Shown here: positions 18,758 to 28,221 of the stretch, piece after piece | How the letters are laid out: each line of letters begins with the position of its first letter | Position numbering within the stretch: position 1 is the first letter of the stretch | Source of the DNA: Pectobacterium carotovorum | GTDB lineage: Bacteria > Pseudomonadota > Gammaproteobacteria > Enterobacterales > Enterobacteriaceae | Assembly (NCBI RefSeq): GCF_900129615.1 | Contig: NZ_FQWI01000003.1 | Coordinates: 186,001-250,000 of the forward strand | Length of the DNA: 64,000 bases | Direction of reading: 5' to 3' | The notes under the pieces: generated by a model | What the model was told of the DNA's origin: nothing | The model's input: the letters and a program-made list of their open reading frames with translations, nothing else | Databases searched by the model: none | Position numbers and translations under genes: made by a program

Positions 18758-19576
18758 ATGAGTACGCAATTATCCGAAGCCTATTTGCAACGCTTCGGCG
18801 GCACCGCGCGGTTATATGGTCAACAGGCGCTGGCGCTGTTTTCTCAGGCTCACGTTTGCGTGATTGGCATTGGTGGCGTCGGCTCCTGGGCGGCTGAGGC
18901 GCTGGCTCGTACCGGCATCGGCGCGATCACGCTGATCGATATGGATGATGTGTGTGTCAGTAACACCAATCGGCAGATCCACGCGCTGCGTCAGCATACT
19001 GGGCAGTCGAAGACGGAAGTGATGGCTGAACGTATTCTGGCGATCAACCCGGAATGTAACGTCACCTGCGTGGATGATTTCATCAGCGCGGAGAACGTGG
19101 CCGAACTGCTCGACCAAAATTTCAGCTATGTGATTGATGCCATCGACAGCGTGCGTCCGAAGGCGGCGCTGCTCTCCTACTGTCGCCGCTATAAGATCCC
19201 GGTGGTGACAACTGGCGGTGCGGGTGGACAGATCGATCCGACCCGCATTGAGGTGGTCGATCTGGCGAAAACCATTCAGGATCCGCTGGCCGCCAAGCTG
19301 CGTGAACGGCTCAAGCACGATTTTAACGTGGTGAAGAACAGTAAAGGGAAGCTGGGGATCGACTGCGTATTTTCCAGCGAACCGCTGGTTTATCCGCAGC
19401 CTGACGGCTCCGTCTGTGCGTCTCGCAGTACGGCCGATGGGGTGATGCGGATGGATTGTGCGTCAGGCTTTGGTGCCGCGACAATGGTCACCGCAACCTT
19501 TGGGTTTGTTGCGGTATCTCATGCGCTGAAGAAGATGATGGCGAAAAGGGAAAGATCGTCTGCGTTGCAGAAATAA
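18758..19576 (+). CDS. tcdA: tRNA threonylcarbamoyladenosine dehydratase TcdA (CsdL)
   Basis: TcdA is an E1-like, ATP-dependent enzyme that cyclises t6A at position 37 of ANN-decoding tRNAs to the hydantoin form ct6A. The 272-residue protein shows the ThiF/E1 nucleotide fold: GIGGVGSWAAEALARTGIG at about 33-51, then the acidic end of the second strand in LIDMDDVCVSNTNRQ. It also has the later metal and catalytic region (VVTTGGAGGQIDPTRIE). It works with the CsdA-CsdE sulfur-transfer pair encoded convergently 15 bases away, the same grouping as in E. coli. Confidence 0.96.
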   Translation: MSTQLSEAYLQRFGGTARLYGQQALALFSQAHVCVIGIGGVGSWAAEALARTGIGAITLIDMDDVCVSNTNRQIHALRQHTGQSKTEVMAERILAINPECNVTCVDDFISAENVAELLDQNFSYVIDAIDSVRPKAALLSYCRRYKIPVVTTGGAGGQIDPTRIEVVDLAKTIQDPLAAKLRERLKHDFNVVKNSKGKLGIDCVFSSEPLVYPQPDGSVCASRSTADGVMRMDCASGFGAATMVTATFGFVAVSHALKKMMAKRERSSALQK

Positions 19577-19591
19577 ATAGCCTGAGTGGTT

Positions 19592-20047
19592 CTACTTGAG
19601 TGAAGCCTCTTGCTCGGCAATCTCCTTGATTCTGGCGGCCAGCGCCGCCAGCCCGCTTGAACGTGAAGCGCTGAGCTGAGCGCGTAGCCCCAGGCTATCG
19701 AACAGCGCCAGCGGATCGTGCTGCAATAGCGCTTCTGGCGTTTTTCCCTCAACGGCGGTTAACAATACCGCCAGTAATCCCCGCACAATGCGCCCGTCGC
19801 TGTCGCCGTAAAAATGCAGCCTGTCGTCTTCCTGACGCTGATAACCCAGCCAGACGCGATTTTCACAGCCGGATAATGAAATTTCCTCGGTTTTCAGCAC
19901 GTCGGGCAGCGTTGGTAACGCCTTTGCCAGCAAAATGAGCTGCCGATAGCGATCTTCCCACGCGCGGCATGCATCGAATCGCGCTAGTAGGTCGGCGACG
20001 GTGGTGTGGTGGCCAAAAGGATGCGTGGTGTCAGTTGTCTGGGTCAT
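19592..20047 (-). CDS. csdE: Cysteine desulfurase sulfur acceptor CsdE
   Basis: A 151-residue SufE-family protein that accepts sulfur from CsdA as a persulfide on its active cysteine. Cys61 in [10 protein letters not shown] stands at the same position as the active cysteine of the E. coli protein. The rest follows the SufE fold ([30 protein letters not shown]). It lies three bases after csdA on the same strand. Partner enzymes are CsdA and, for ct6A synthesis, TcdA. Confidence 0.95.
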   Translation of the reverse strand: MTQTTDTTHPFGHHTTVADLLARFDACRAWEDRYRQLILLAKALPTLPDVLKTEEISLSGCENRVWLGYQRQEDDRLHFYGDSDGRIVRGLLAVLLTAVEGKTPEALLQHDPLALFDSLGLRAQLSASRSSGLAALAARIKEIAEQEASLK

Positions 20048-20050
20048 GGT

Positions 20051-21256
20051 TTAGTCGATCAATAATTCAAGGGCGCTGCCCACTGCGGCGATCAGCGCAG
20101 CAACATCCTGTTGGTTGTTATAGGGGGCAAACGAGGCGCGGAGCGTGCCGCTGACGCCGAGCGCGTCCATCAGCGGCTGCGCACAGTGATGCCCAGCACG
20201 CAGTGCGATGCCGCTTTCGGCTAGCAGCGTAACCAGATCGCTGTGGTGCACATCGGCAATATCAAAGGACAGCACGCTGGACTGCGGGCTACGGAAACTG
20301 CGAAAGCCGGGGAACTGCGCTAAATACGTTTCGGCAAGTTGCGCTAACTGCTGGCTGTGCTGCTCTGCGGCGTGCCAGTCCAGCGTGGTCAGCCAGTCTA
20401 GTGCCGCAGACAGGCCAAGCACGCCAGCAATGTGGGGGGTTCCCGCTTCAAAACGCTGTGGAATCGCCTGCGGTTTGAAGCCGTCAAAGGAAACCTGCGT
20501 CATCATTTTCCCGCCGCCTTGCCACGGCATCATGCTTTCCAGCAAGGCGGTTTTGCCGTACAGCACGCCGATCCCGGTTGGGGCATAAAGCTTGTGTCCG
20601 GAAAACGCGTAGAAATCGATATCCAGCGCCTGTACATCGGGCGGGCAGTGAACAATGCCCTGCGCACCGTCAACCATTACTACCGCACCATAGCGGTGAG
20701 CCAGCGTAATCGCCCGCGCCAGATCGGGCTGGCCGCCTGTCACGTTTGACATCTGTCCCAGCGCCAGCAGGCGGGTTTTTGGCGTGATCAGCGTGGCTAA
20801 CTGTTCGATATCCGGTAACAAGTCCGCGCCTATCGGTAACTTCACGATATTTGCGCCCGTTTGCTGCGCCACCATCAGCCACGGAATGAGGTTCGCGTGA
20901 TGCTCCGCTTCGCTCACGACGATCTCATCGCCCGGTTGAAGGCGAGGGCGGGCATAGCTCTGCGCGACCAGATTGATCGCTTCCGTCGTGCCTCTGGTCC
21001 AGACAATGGAACGCGGATCGTCGGCGTGGAGTAACGTGGCGACTTGCTCACGAGCGCCTTCAAAACGCTGGGTTAACGCCTGCGCGCCGCGATGCTGGCT
21101 GCGATGCACCGTACCACTCTCGCTACCATAGAACGCCTGCACCGCATCAATGACGGGCTGTGGTTTCAGCGCGGTCGCGGCGCTATCAAGATAGACAGCC
21201 GAATGCTGGAGAGCGGGGAACTGTTGGCGAAAGGTGGCAGGGTTAAACGGTGTCAT
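20051..21256 (-). CDS. csdA: Cysteine desulfurase CsdA
   Basis: A PLP-dependent group II cysteine desulfurase that releases sulfur from cysteine as a persulfide and passes it to CsdE. I place the start at the ATG at 21256, which has AGAGG six bases upstream. This gives 401 residues and puts the PLP lysine at 222 (FSGHKLY) and the catalytic cysteine at 358 (GHHCAQP), the E. coli positions. The ATG at 21262 is too close to that ribosome binding site. Other family features are WTRGTTEAINLVA and AEHHANLIPW. Confidence 0.96.
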   Translation of the reverse strand: MTPFNPATFRQQFPALQHSAVYLDSAATALKPQPVIDAVQAFYGSESGTVHRSQHRGAQALTQRFEGAREQVATLLHADDPRSIVWTRGTTEAINLVAQSYARPRLQPGDEIVVSEAEHHANLIPWLMVAQQTGANIVKLPIGADLLPDIEQLATLITPKTRLLALGQMSNVTGGQPDLARAITLAHRYGAVVMVDGAQGIVHCPPDVQALDIDFYAFSGHKLYAPTGIGVLYGKTALLESMMPWQGGGKMMTQVSFDGFKPQAIPQRFEAGTPHIAGVLGLSAALDWLTTLDWHAAEQHSQQLAQLAETYLAQFPGFRSFRSPQSSVLSFDIADVHHSDLVTLLAESGIALRAGHHCAQPLMDALGVSGTLRASFAPYNNQQDVAALIAAVGSALELLID

Positions 21257-21439
21257 GAGCATCCTCTTTTGGAGGGCAGATCCTGTCCCATTTTGTCGAG
21301 AGAGACAAGTTTAGGACTATGCCTAATGCGATTTTATGGAAAAAAAAGCAACTATTGCTACGCTTTAAAGTGTTAATTTTCAGGATTTCCTGATGAATAA
21401 GGTTAACTAGAAGACATTTAAATTCATTGAGGGTTAACT

Positions 21440-21661
21440 ATGAAGAATAAAATTTCTATTTTTGCCGCTATCGTGATGGCGTTTTCTCTGGCAGCCTGTT
21501 CCAGTAATTACGTCATGCATACCAATGACGGTCGTACCATCGTCGCAGAGGGGAAACCGAAGGTGGATGATGAGACGGGTATGATCAGCTATACCGATGC
21601 CTACGGTCAGCAGCAGCAAATTAACCGTGATAATGTGAAAGAAATGGCGAAAGGGAAGTAG
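21440..21661 (+). CDS. ygdI: YgdI/YgdR-family small lipoprotein
   Basis: A 73-residue lipoprotein with signal MKNKISIFAAIVMAFSLAAC, so lipidation falls at Cys20. The mature part is a compact DUF903 SH3-like domain (NYVMHTNDGRTIVAEGKPKV, MISYTDAYGQQQQI). Function is unknown. It could be named YgdI or YgdR; position next to gcvB and gcvA favours ygdI. Confidence 0.88.
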   Translation: MKNKISIFAAIVMAFSLAACSSNYVMHTNDGRTIVAEGKPKVDDETGMISYTDAYGQQQQINRDNVKEMAKGK

Positions 21662-21749
21662 TGCCGTTTGCCCATCATCACACGTTGCCTGTTAAGCCGT
21701 GCCAGATGTTAGACAAGCGTGCCATGGCATTCAGGTGTGAAACGTAAGC

Positions 21750-21948
21750 AAAAAAAAGCACCGCAATTTGCGGTGCTACACAAAAAATCACTTTGGACAG
21801 ACAGGGTAAATGTACAGGAAGTGAATAGGGTAGACTCGCTACCACATCTGCAAAAGGCAGACAAACAAATAGCAAACACAACATCACAACCACAAGCCAA
21901 AAGCACCTCAGGTCACCCCTCCGCACTTTTCGTTCCGGCCCAGGAAGT
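21750..21948 (-). ncRNA. gcvB: GcvB small regulatory RNA
   Basis: A gene of about 199 bases for GcvB, an Hfq-dependent RNA that represses many amino-acid and peptide transporter mRNAs. It diverges from gcvA, as in E. coli. The 5' end starts CTTCCTGGGCCGGAACGAAA, matching E. coli GcvB closely. The G/U-rich R1 seed (GGTTGTGATGTTGTGTTTGC) is present but lacks about eight bases of the E. coli version. The R2 seed region (CACTTCCTGTACATTTACCC) is intact. It ends in a strong terminator hairpin with AGCACCGCA/TGCGGTGCT arms (21758-21776) and eight Ts. It could also act on the dpp-like transporter mRNA in this window, which is untested. Confidence 0.95.
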
Positions 21949-21954
21949 TGCGCT

Positions 21955-21983
21955 AATATAGGTATTTGCTGGTACATCCTCAA
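21955..21983 (-). promoter_or_regulatory. gcvB promoter
   Basis: On the minus strand TTGAGG (21983-21978) and TATATT (21960-21955) are 17 bases apart. The -10 ends seven bases before the A that begins the conserved GcvB 5' sequence, so the start point fits at 21948. Confidence 0.8.
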
Positions 21984-22198
21984 CGGACAAATTATAATGT
22001 CTCGGATTACAAAAACTAATATATGTACCCGTCATCTTTTCGTTGTAGAGAGGTTGGCCGCTGTCGATGGCTTTGAACGCGCAGACAGCGGTGCGACTGG
22101 GGCGATTTCCGATTGTCGCCTTTCTGCACCTTAAGCGTTATTGGGTACGAATGTGCCTGATAAATCGCTGATTTAGCGTAAACCAAAAGATTTCATTC

Positions 22199-23122
22199 AT
22201 GTCAAAACGTCTCCCTCCGCTCAACGCATTGCGCGTTTTTGATGCGGCGGCTCGCCATTTAAGTTTTACCAAAGCGGCAGAAGAACTGTTTGTTACGCAG
22301 GCTGCCGTCAGCCACCAGATTAAGTCACTGGAAGATTTCCTGGGGCTTAAATTATTCCGCCGTCGTAATCGCTCCCTGCTACTGACGGAAGAGGGGCAAA
22401 GTTACTATCTTGATATCAAAGAGATCTTCTCCTCTTTGAATGAGGCAACCCGTAAGTTGCAATCCCGCAGCGCCAAAGGTGCGTTAACGGTCAGCCTGCT
22501 GCCCAGCTTTGCTATTCATTGGCTGGTGCCGCGTCTTTCAAGTTTTAATTCCGACTATCCAGGGATTGATGTGCGTATTCAGGCCGTGGATCGCGATGAA
22601 GATCGTCTGGCGGATGATGTGGATGTCGCGATTTTCTACGGTCGGGGAAACTGGCCGGGGCTGCGGGTTGAAAAGCTGTATGCCGAATATCTGCTGCCGG
22701 TTTGCTCGCCCGTATTGCTGACGGGGAATCACCCGTTAAAAACGCCGGATGATTTGGTGGCACATACGCTGCTGCACGATGCGTCGCGTCGTGACTGGCT
22801 GTCCTATACGCGTCAGCTTGGCGTGCAGATTAACGTGCAGCAAGGGCCGATTTTCAGCCACAGCGCGATGGTGTTGCAGGCGGCGATCCACGGGCAGGGC
22901 GTAGCGCTGGCGAATAATGTGATGGCACAGACGGAAATCGAAGCCGGGCGACTGGTGTGTCCGTTTAACGATGTGCTGGTCAGCCGGAATGCTTTTTATC
23001 TGGTATGTCATGACAGTCAGGCAGAACTGGGTAAAATAGCCGCCTTTCGCCATTGGATTCTGGCGCGGGCAGCCAGCGAACAGGAAAAATTTCGCTTCCG
23101 CTATGACAACGGCACGCGCTGA
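22199..23122 (+). CDS. gcvA: Glycine cleavage system regulator GcvA
   Basis: A 307-residue LysR-type regulator that activates gcvTHP when glycine is plentiful and also controls gcvB. The N-terminal winged helix-turn-helix (LPPLNALRVFDAAARHLSFT, then KAAEELFVTQAAVSHQIKSL) is at residues 5-50. The effector-binding domain follows (LTVSLLPSFAIHWLVPRL). Position and sequence both match GcvA. The gene diverges from gcvB, and about 240 bases lie between the sRNA promoter and the gcvA start, room for GcvA and GcvR-dependent control. Confidence 0.96.
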   Translation: MSKRLPPLNALRVFDAAARHLSFTKAAEELFVTQAAVSHQIKSLEDFLGLKLFRRRNRSLLLTEEGQSYYLDIKEIFSSLNEATRKLQSRSAKGALTVSLLPSFAIHWLVPRLSSFNSDYPGIDVRIQAVDRDEDRLADDVDVAIFYGRGNWPGLRVEKLYAEYLLPVCSPVLLTGNHPLKTPDDLVAHTLLHDASRRDWLSYTRQLGVQINVQQGPIFSHSAMVLQAAIHGQGVALANNVMAQTEIEAGRLVCPFNDVLVSRNAFYLVCHDSQAELGKIAAFRHWILARAASEQEKFRFRYDNGTR

Positions 23123-23187
23123 AGCCGTGTCGCGGGCTGTCGAGGTTTGATGACCGAATAACTCACGTAGGTAACCCATGCAGGTCG

Positions 23188-23219
23188 CTACGATGATAGG
23201 TAACAACGATTATAGGTAA
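23188..23219 (+). repeat. Two 16-base tandem units ahead of ygdD
   Basis: CTACGATGATAGGTAA is followed directly by CAACGATTATAGGTAA, then by CTACGATGAATAG, which starts ygdD. Each unit contains an AGGTAA ribosome-binding-like site and an ACGATG or ACGATT start-like site. The last AGGTAA serves ygdD. Confidence 0.7.
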
Positions 23220-23224
23220 CTACG

Positions 23225-23620
23225 ATGAATAGTCGTTTCATGCTGGTGTTTGCTGCTATCAGCGGCTTCACTTTTGTCGCGCTGGGCGCGTTTGGCTCTC
23301 ACGTTCTCAGCAAAACGCTGGGCGCAACGGAGCTGGGCTGGCTACATATCGGCCTTGAATATCAGGCATTTCATACGCTGGCGATTCTGGCGCTAGCGGT
23401 TGCGATGCAACAGCGAACCAATCTGTGGTTTTACTGGAGCAGCGTTTTTCTGGCGTTGGGAACGGTACTCTTCAGCGGAAGTTTGTACTGTCTGGCGCTT
23501 TCTCACCTGAAACTGTGGGTTTATGTGACGCCGATTGGCGGAGCCTGTTTTCTGGTGGGGTGGATATTAATATTGATTGGCGCACTGCGTCTGAAGAGAA
23601 AGGCTAAACGCCATGAATAA
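23225..23620 (+). CDS. ygdD: DUF423 inner-membrane protein YgdD
   Basis: A 131-residue membrane protein with four predicted membrane spans, at about 5-27, 45-65, 72-92 and 98-120. The family pattern is [20 protein letters not shown] followed by QAFHTLAI. Its function is unknown. It overlaps rlmM by eight bases (ATGAATAA), so the two are translationally coupled, as in E. coli. Confidence 0.93.
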   Translation: MNSRFMLVFAAISGFTFVALGAFGSHVLSKTLGATELGWLHIGLEYQAFHTLAILALAVAMQQRTNLWFYWSSVFLALGTVLFSGSLYCLALSHLKLWVYVTPIGGACFLVGWILILIGALRLKRKAKRHE

Positions 23621-24713
23621 AGTCATTTTGTATTGCCGCCCTGGGTTTGAGAAAGAGTGTGCGGCGGAAATAACGGAAAAAGCCACGCAGCATAATGCTT
23701 TCGGCTTCGCGCGGGTAAAAGAGAACAGTGGCTACGTCGTGTTTGAATGTTATCAGCATGAAGATGCTGAGCGTTTGGTCAAAACGCTGCCGTTTCATGA
23801 GCTGATTTTTGCTCGTCAGATGTTTGTGAGCGGTGAACTGCTGCGCGACCTGCCGCCAGAAGACCGTATCACGCCAATCGTGGGTATGCTGACGGGAGCC
23901 ATTGAACGCGCGGGGGATCTGCGCGTCGAAGTTCCCGACACCAATGAAAGCAAAGAGCTGATGAAGTTCTGCCGCAAATTCACCGTACCGCTGCGCGCGG
24001 CATTGCGCGAGCACAAAATTCTGCTGGGTTATGAAAAAGCAGATCGCCCGGTGTTGCATGTGTTGTTCATTGCGCCCGGCTGCTGCTATGCCGGTTACTC
24101 TTATAGCAATAACAACTCACCGTTTTATATGGGTATTCCACGCCTCAAGTTCCCTTCTGATGCACCAAGCCGTTCGACGCTTAAGCTGGAAGAAGCGTTT
24201 CACGTCTTTATTCCTGCCGACGAGTGGGATGAGCGTCTGGGCAGCGGCATGTACGCGGTGGATTTAGGTGCCTGCCCCGGCGGCTGGACCTATCAACTAG
24301 TTAAACGCAGCATGATGGTTTATGCGGTAGACAACGGACCAATGGCACCGAGTCTGATGGATACCGGACAGGTGATGCACCATCAGGCGGATGGCTTCCG
24401 CTTCGAAGTACCGCGTAATAACGTGTATTGGCTGGTGTGTGATATGGTGGAGAAGCCGGCGAAAGTGACCAGTCTGATGAGTGATTGGCTGATCAAGGGC
24501 TGGTGTCGTGAAGCGATATTCAACCTGAAGCTGCCGATGAAGAAGCGCTATGAAGAGGTGTCGCAGAATCTGGCCGTTCTGCGTGAGCGCCTGAGCGAAA
24601 ATGGCGTTAATGCTGAAGTGCATGCCAAGCATTTGTACCATGACCGTGAGGAAATCACCGTGCATGTTCGCCGTTTCTGGAGCGCGGTGCCTGGTCGTCG
24701 CGACGAGCGGTAG
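23613..24713 (+). CDS. rlmM: 23S rRNA 2'-O-ribose C2498 methyltransferase RlmM
   Basis: RlmM methylates the ribose of C2498 in 23S rRNA using S-adenosylmethionine. The 366-residue protein has an N-terminal THUMP-like domain and a C-terminal Rossmann methyltransferase domain. The SAM motif is [18 protein letters not shown] at about 217-234, and the catalytic K-D-K-E set includes the DLGAC aspartate and the C-terminal lysines around [12 protein letters not shown]. It follows ygdD with an eight-base overlap. The length matches the E. coli enzyme. Confidence 0.96.
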   Translation: MNKVILYCRPGFEKECAAEITEKATQHNAFGFARVKENSGYVVFECYQHEDAERLVKTLPFHELIFARQMFVSGELLRDLPPEDRITPIVGMLTGAIERAGDLRVEVPDTNESKELMKFCRKFTVPLRAALREHKILLGYEKADRPVLHVLFIAPGCCYAGYSYSNNNSPFYMGIPRLKFPSDAPSRSTLKLEEAFHVFIPADEWDERLGSGMYAVDLGACPGGWTYQLVKRSMMVYAVDNGPMAPSLMDTGQVMHHQADGFRFEVPRNNVYWLVCDMVEKPAKVTSLMSDWLIKGWCREAIFNLKLPMKKRYEEVSQNLAVLRERLSENGVNAEVHAKHLYHDREEITVHVRRFWSAVPGRRDER

Positions 24714-24722
24714 TATCGTGCT

Positions 24723-24754
24723 GATGCGTATCTGGGGTCACTCAGGTACGCATC
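24723..24754. terminator. Inverted repeat between convergent rlmM and xni
   Basis: Arms GATGCGTA and TACGCATC with a 16-base loop, just after the rlmM stop and followed by a short T-rich stretch (CTTATTTAT). It is a weak terminator candidate. Confidence 0.4.
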
Positions 24755-24766
24755 CTTATTTATCCG

Positions 24767-25549
24767 CTAGTGAGAATGCGGCGGGGCGCTATTCTGCACC
24801 GGCAGCCTCAGCTGCTGCAGATTGCCATTAAGCGTTAAATCGGTACGCAGCGTCGCGATTTGACGACTGATCAGCGCCATTTCCTTATGCTGTTCCAGCT
24901 TCTTACGCCACTTTTCCGGTACGGTATCCAACTGTTGATACAGCGCCTCCAGACTCCCCGCCTGTTGTAAAAGCTGTGCGGCACTTTTAGGGCCGATGCC
25001 TGCGACGCCTGGAATCTTGCTGCTGCTAATGCCTGCCAGCCCCCAATAGTCAGTAAGTTGCTGCGGTGACACACCAAATTCCTGTTCGATAAACGGCAGG
25101 TCCAGCCAGCGTTTCTGAAAGTAATCCCTGATCTGAATGTGTGGTGCCAGTAGCTGGCAATATCCTTTGTCAGTCGACACGATCGTTGCCTGATGACCTG
25201 CGGATGACAGCTTGACGGCCAGCGTAGCCGCCAGATCGTCGGCTTCATTGCCGGGGCTATGCCAACTGGCTACGCCAACGGCGGCAAAGGCCGCTTTAAT
25301 CTGCGGGAGTTCCTGCTTCAGATTCTCCGGCATTGGCGTGCGTCCTGCCTTGTAGTCCGGCAGGAGCTGGTGACGCCAGCTGGTATCGCGATCTTCATCA
25401 TCAAAGACGGCCACCGCGTGCGTGGGCTGGCTGTTTTGTATGAGTTGATGCAGCGCATGTTGGCATGCCGTGATACAGGGTGAACCTTGTACTGCATGAA
25501 TGCGACGTATCAGATTGAGCGCGTCGACAATCAGCAAATGGACGGACAT
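24767..25549 (-). CDS. xni: Flap endonuclease Xni (ExoIX)
   Basis: A 260-residue member of the 5'-3' exonuclease/flap endonuclease family, related to the N-terminal domain of DNA polymerase I. It cleaves 5' flaps. Metal-site residues appear in [14 protein letters not shown] and in the acidic clusters [16 protein letters not shown] and [11 protein letters not shown]. The helix-hairpin-helix DNA-binding part is [18 protein letters not shown] place the start at 25549 ([13 protein letters not shown]): it matches E. coli and has AGGAA upstream. A longer frame from 25597 adds 16 residues without support. Confidence 0.94.
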   Translation of the reverse strand: MSVHLLIVDALNLIRRIHAVQGSPCITACQHALHQLIQNSQPTHAVAVFDDEDRDTSWRHQLLPDYKAGRTPMPENLKQELPQIKAAFAAVGVASWHSPGNEADDLAATLAVKLSSAGHQATIVSTDKGYCQLLAPHIQIRDYFQKRWLDLPFIEQEFGVSPQQLTDYWGLAGISSSKIPGVAGIGPKSAAQLLQQAGSLEALYQQLDTVPEKWRKKLEQHKEMALISRQIATLRTDLTLNGNLQQLRLPVQNSAPPHSH

Positions 25550-25574
25550 CGCGTAATTCCTGATGTGATAAGAG

Positions 25575-25593
25575 GGGGAAGCAGAGCTTCCCC
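25575..25593. terminator. Hairpin between ppnN and xni
   Basis: GGGGAAGC and GCTTCCCC with a three-base loop, between the stop of ppnN and the start of xni on the same strand. There is no long T-run. It may be a weak or attenuating terminator that lets some ppnN transcripts read into xni. Confidence 0.5.
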
Positions 25594-25620
25594 ACATAGG
25601 TATGACCGAGCGCTGAACCG

Positions 25621-26985
25621 TTAGGCGCAGATTTCGTAGCAGGGAATATAGGCGCTGCCGGGCAGCTTCATGCGCTGCTGTGCGACAAAACCTTGCAGCA
25701 GCGTATCCATGCTTTTCATCATCTGCGGGTCGCCGTGAATTTTGTACGGTCCACGTTGCTCAATTGCTTGAATGCCGACTTCCTTCACATTACCAGCCAC
25801 AATGCCGGAGAACGCCCGGCGCAGCGCGGCAGCCAGCTCTTCAGCCGGCTGATTCGGATGCAGGTTGAGGTCAGCCATATTTTCATGTGTCGGCTCAAAG
25901 GGCAGTTGCAGGTCGGGTGCGATGCGCAGTGACCAGTTAAAGCTGTAAGCATCGCCCGTGTGGCGGCGGCTTTCTTTCACCTGTGGCATCGCTTTCTTCA
26001 TCTGACGGGCGACTTCTGCGGCGTCATTAATGATGATCGAGTAGTAACGGCGCGCCTGACGGCCCAGCGTGCTAACAATGAATTCGTCCAGCACGCGGAA
26101 ATAGTCTGCGCTTTCTTCCGGCCCGGTCAGGATAATCGGCAGCACCTGCTCGCTATTCTCCGGGTTCATCATAATGCCCAGCAGATAGAGGAACTCTTCT
26201 GCCGTTCCGACTCCGCCGGGGAAAATGATGATGCCGTGTCCGATACGGACAAAGGCTTCCAGACGCTTTTCGATATCCGGCATGATAATCAGTTCATTGA
26301 CCAGCGGATTAGGCGGCTCGGCGGCAATGATGGACGGTTCGGTCATGCCGATGAAGCGTCCTTCTTTATAGCGCTGCTGCGCGTGACCGACGGCGGCACC
26401 TTTCATTGGCGCTTCCATCGCGCCTGGACCGCAGCCCGTGCAGATATTCAGTTCACGCAGGCCGAGCTGGCTGCCCACCTTGCGAGCATACTGGTATTCG
26501 ATTTCATTAATCGAGTGGCCGCCCCAGCAGACCACCATATTCGGCTCTTCCCCGACGTGGAGCGCTCTGGCATTACGCAGGATAGAGAACACCAAATTGG
26601 TGATATGGGCGGAATTTTCCAGATTCAGGTTCTGATAGCGACCTGCACTGGCGATTTGGCCGTTGACGAAAAGAATGTCGCGCAATACGGCGAACAGATT
26701 AGCCTGCAAGGCGCGAATGATGTTGCCGTCAACGAAGGCGTCTTCCGGCGGGTTCACCAATTCCAGTTTGACGCCACGCTCGCGGCGCAGCACGTTGATA
26801 TCAAAATCTTCATAACGAGACAGCAGCTCTTTGCTGTTATCTGTCTGGCTACCGGAATTCAGTACGGCGAGGGAACAGTTGCGAAACAAACGGTAGAGAT
26901 CGCTGCTGGCTGTGCTTTTCAGCATGTCCACTTCCAACTGCGATAACAAATCCATCGATCCCAATGGGCTGATATGTGTAATCAA
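25621..26985 (-). CDS. ppnN: Pyrimidine/purine nucleotide 5'-monophosphate nucleosidase PpnN
   Basis: PpnN (YgdH) splits nucleoside monophosphates into base and ribose 5-phosphate and is stimulated by (p)ppGpp. The LOG-type core shows [12 protein letters not shown], the [14 protein letters not shown] stretch and the [10 protein letters not shown] motif near residue 270. I place the start at a TTG at 26985. It has AGGAG four bases before it, gives exactly 454 residues like the E. coli protein, and begins with the E. coli sequence [11 protein letters not shown]. The frame stays open for another 36 codons upstream to an ATG at 27093, which I regard as chance. Confidence 0.95.
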   Translation of the reverse strand: MITHISPLGSMDLLSQLEVDMLKSTASSDLYRLFRNCSLAVLNSGSQTDNSKELLSRYEDFDINVLRRERGVKLELVNPPEDAFVDGNIIRALQANLFAVLRDILFVNGQIASAGRYQNLNLENSAHITNLVFSILRNARALHVGEEPNMVVCWGGHSINEIEYQYARKVGSQLGLRELNICTGCGPGAMEAPMKGAAVGHAQQRYKEGRFIGMTEPSIIAAEPPNPLVNELIIMPDIEKRLEAFVRIGHGIIIFPGGVGTAEEFLYLLGIMMNPENSEQVLPIILTGPEESADYFRVLDEFIVSTLGRQARRYYSIIINDAAEVARQMKKAMPQVKESRRHTGDAYSFNWSLRIAPDLQLPFEPTHENMADLNLHPNQPAEELAAALRRAFSGIVAGNVKEVGIQAIEQRGPYKIHGDPQMMKSMDTLLQGFVAQQRMKLPGSAYIPCYEICA

Positions 26986-27302
26986 TTTTGCTCCTTGAAA
27001 CGCAATATAATTCGCGATGCCATGCTGGCTGCCGAGAGCACGTTCCGTTGTTACACGCTCGACGTTCAGCAGCACGGCACGAATGTCATTCATTTAAGAC
27101 ACCACGCGGAACGCGCATGCGTTAAATACCGCGAGCCTAAATGAAACCTACTTGAGCACCGTTCAGACGTTATGGATCTTTTGTTGTCTGGCACACCACC
27201 TTAACGCGCTGCCATCATTTTTTCCAATGTTGGCGGCAGTCTGCTGCCTAACTTGCGTGACGCTACGCATATACCCGTGCAAGCCTGCGACTCATCGGCC
27301 AG
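26986..27302. other. Gap between queF and ppnN
   Basis: A gap of 317 bases on the ppnN side. TATATT at 27009-27004 on the minus strand is a plausible -10 element, but I find no good partner -35. I see no other structure here. Confidence 0.5.
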
Positions 27303-28151
27303 TTACTGGCGCGGCAGGCGTCCATTTGGCGCGTTAAACGCGGTGTTACTGCGCCACGGATTGATGTCCAGCCCGCCGCGTCGGGTATAGCGGGCATACA
27401 CGCTGAGCTTTTCCGGCTGGTAGTAGCGCATGATGTCGTTAAAAATTCGTTCCACACACTGTTCGTGAAATTCGTTATGATGACGAAACGAGACAATGTA
27501 GCGCAGCAGCGCTTCACGGTTGATGCGCTTGCCGCGGTAGTGAATCTGTACCGAGCCCCAGTCGGGCTGATGGGTGATCAAACAGTTGGATTTCAGCAGG
27601 TGGCTGACCAGCGTTTCTTCAACGATTGGCGCGTCCTGTTCGTTGGTCGCCAGATAGTCGGCGCTGAAGTCGTAGCTGTCGATCTGAATGTCCTGATCGT
27701 CGATGCACTCGCCTGTGAATCCTGCTATCGGTTGGCCTTCAAGCTCGCTGAGTTTGAAAAGCGTGATGCTGACATCTCCCTGTGCGCAATGCGCCAGATC
27801 CTTGGCTAACGTTGCGCGTACGCTTTCCCAACTGTCGAATGCCGTCTGATTAAAGCTGTTCAGATACAGCTTAAAACTTTTTGATTCAATCAGATTCAGG
27901 CTTTCCGCATTGAGATGCATTTCACCCACGGCCACTTGAGGCACGCCGCGATTGTTCAGCCAGGAAAGCTCATAGAGCGTCCAGATATCCGCGCCATGAA
28001 ACGGCAGGCTGTCAGGGTAAATGCCGAGTGGATCGCGGTTCAGGCTACGTGGCACGGGTTGCAGAAGTGCGGCATCATAGCGGTCATGATAGGGAGTGGT
28101 TTTGCCCAGTGTCAGCCCGCTCAGGGCCTGATGCTTGTCATAGACGGACAT
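27303..28151 (-). CDS. queF: NADPH-dependent 7-cyano-7-deazaguanine reductase QueF
   Basis: QueF reduces preQ0 to preQ1 in queuosine tRNA-modification synthesis, the only known biological nitrile reduction to an amine. The 282-residue protein is the long, two-domain QueF type. Cys190 in [14 protein letters not shown] is the active nucleophile and sits at the same number as in E. coli. The family motif [17 protein letters not shown] at about 89-105 is complete. It diverges from syd. Confidence 0.96.
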   Translation of the reverse strand: MSVYDKHQALSGLTLGKTTPYHDRYDAALLQPVPRSLNRDPLGIYPDSLPFHGADIWTLYELSWLNNRGVPQVAVGEMHLNAESLNLIESKSFKLYLNSFNQTAFDSWESVRATLAKDLAHCAQGDVSITLFKLSELEGQPIAGFTGECIDDQDIQIDSYDFSADYLATNEQDAPIVEETLVSHLLKSNCLITHQPDWGSVQIHYRGKRINREALLRYIVSFRHHNEFHEQCVERIFNDIMRYYQPEKLSVYARYTRRGGLDINPWRSNTAFNAPNGRLPRQ

Positions 28152-28221
28152 GCTGTTACCTTGATGTGATAAGCGTGATGGCGAATAGTGTAACCTGACT
28201 AAAAGAGTGATGAGAAAAATT

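Noticed and set aside
25960..26946. A 328-codon plus-strand frame antisense to ppnN
   Set aside because: It is the shadow of a well-identified gene, with no ribosome binding site and no recognisable domain.
26986..27093. N-terminal extension of PpnN by 36 residues from an ATG at 27093
   Set aside because: The TTG at 26985 has a strong ribosome binding site and reproduces the exact E. coli length.
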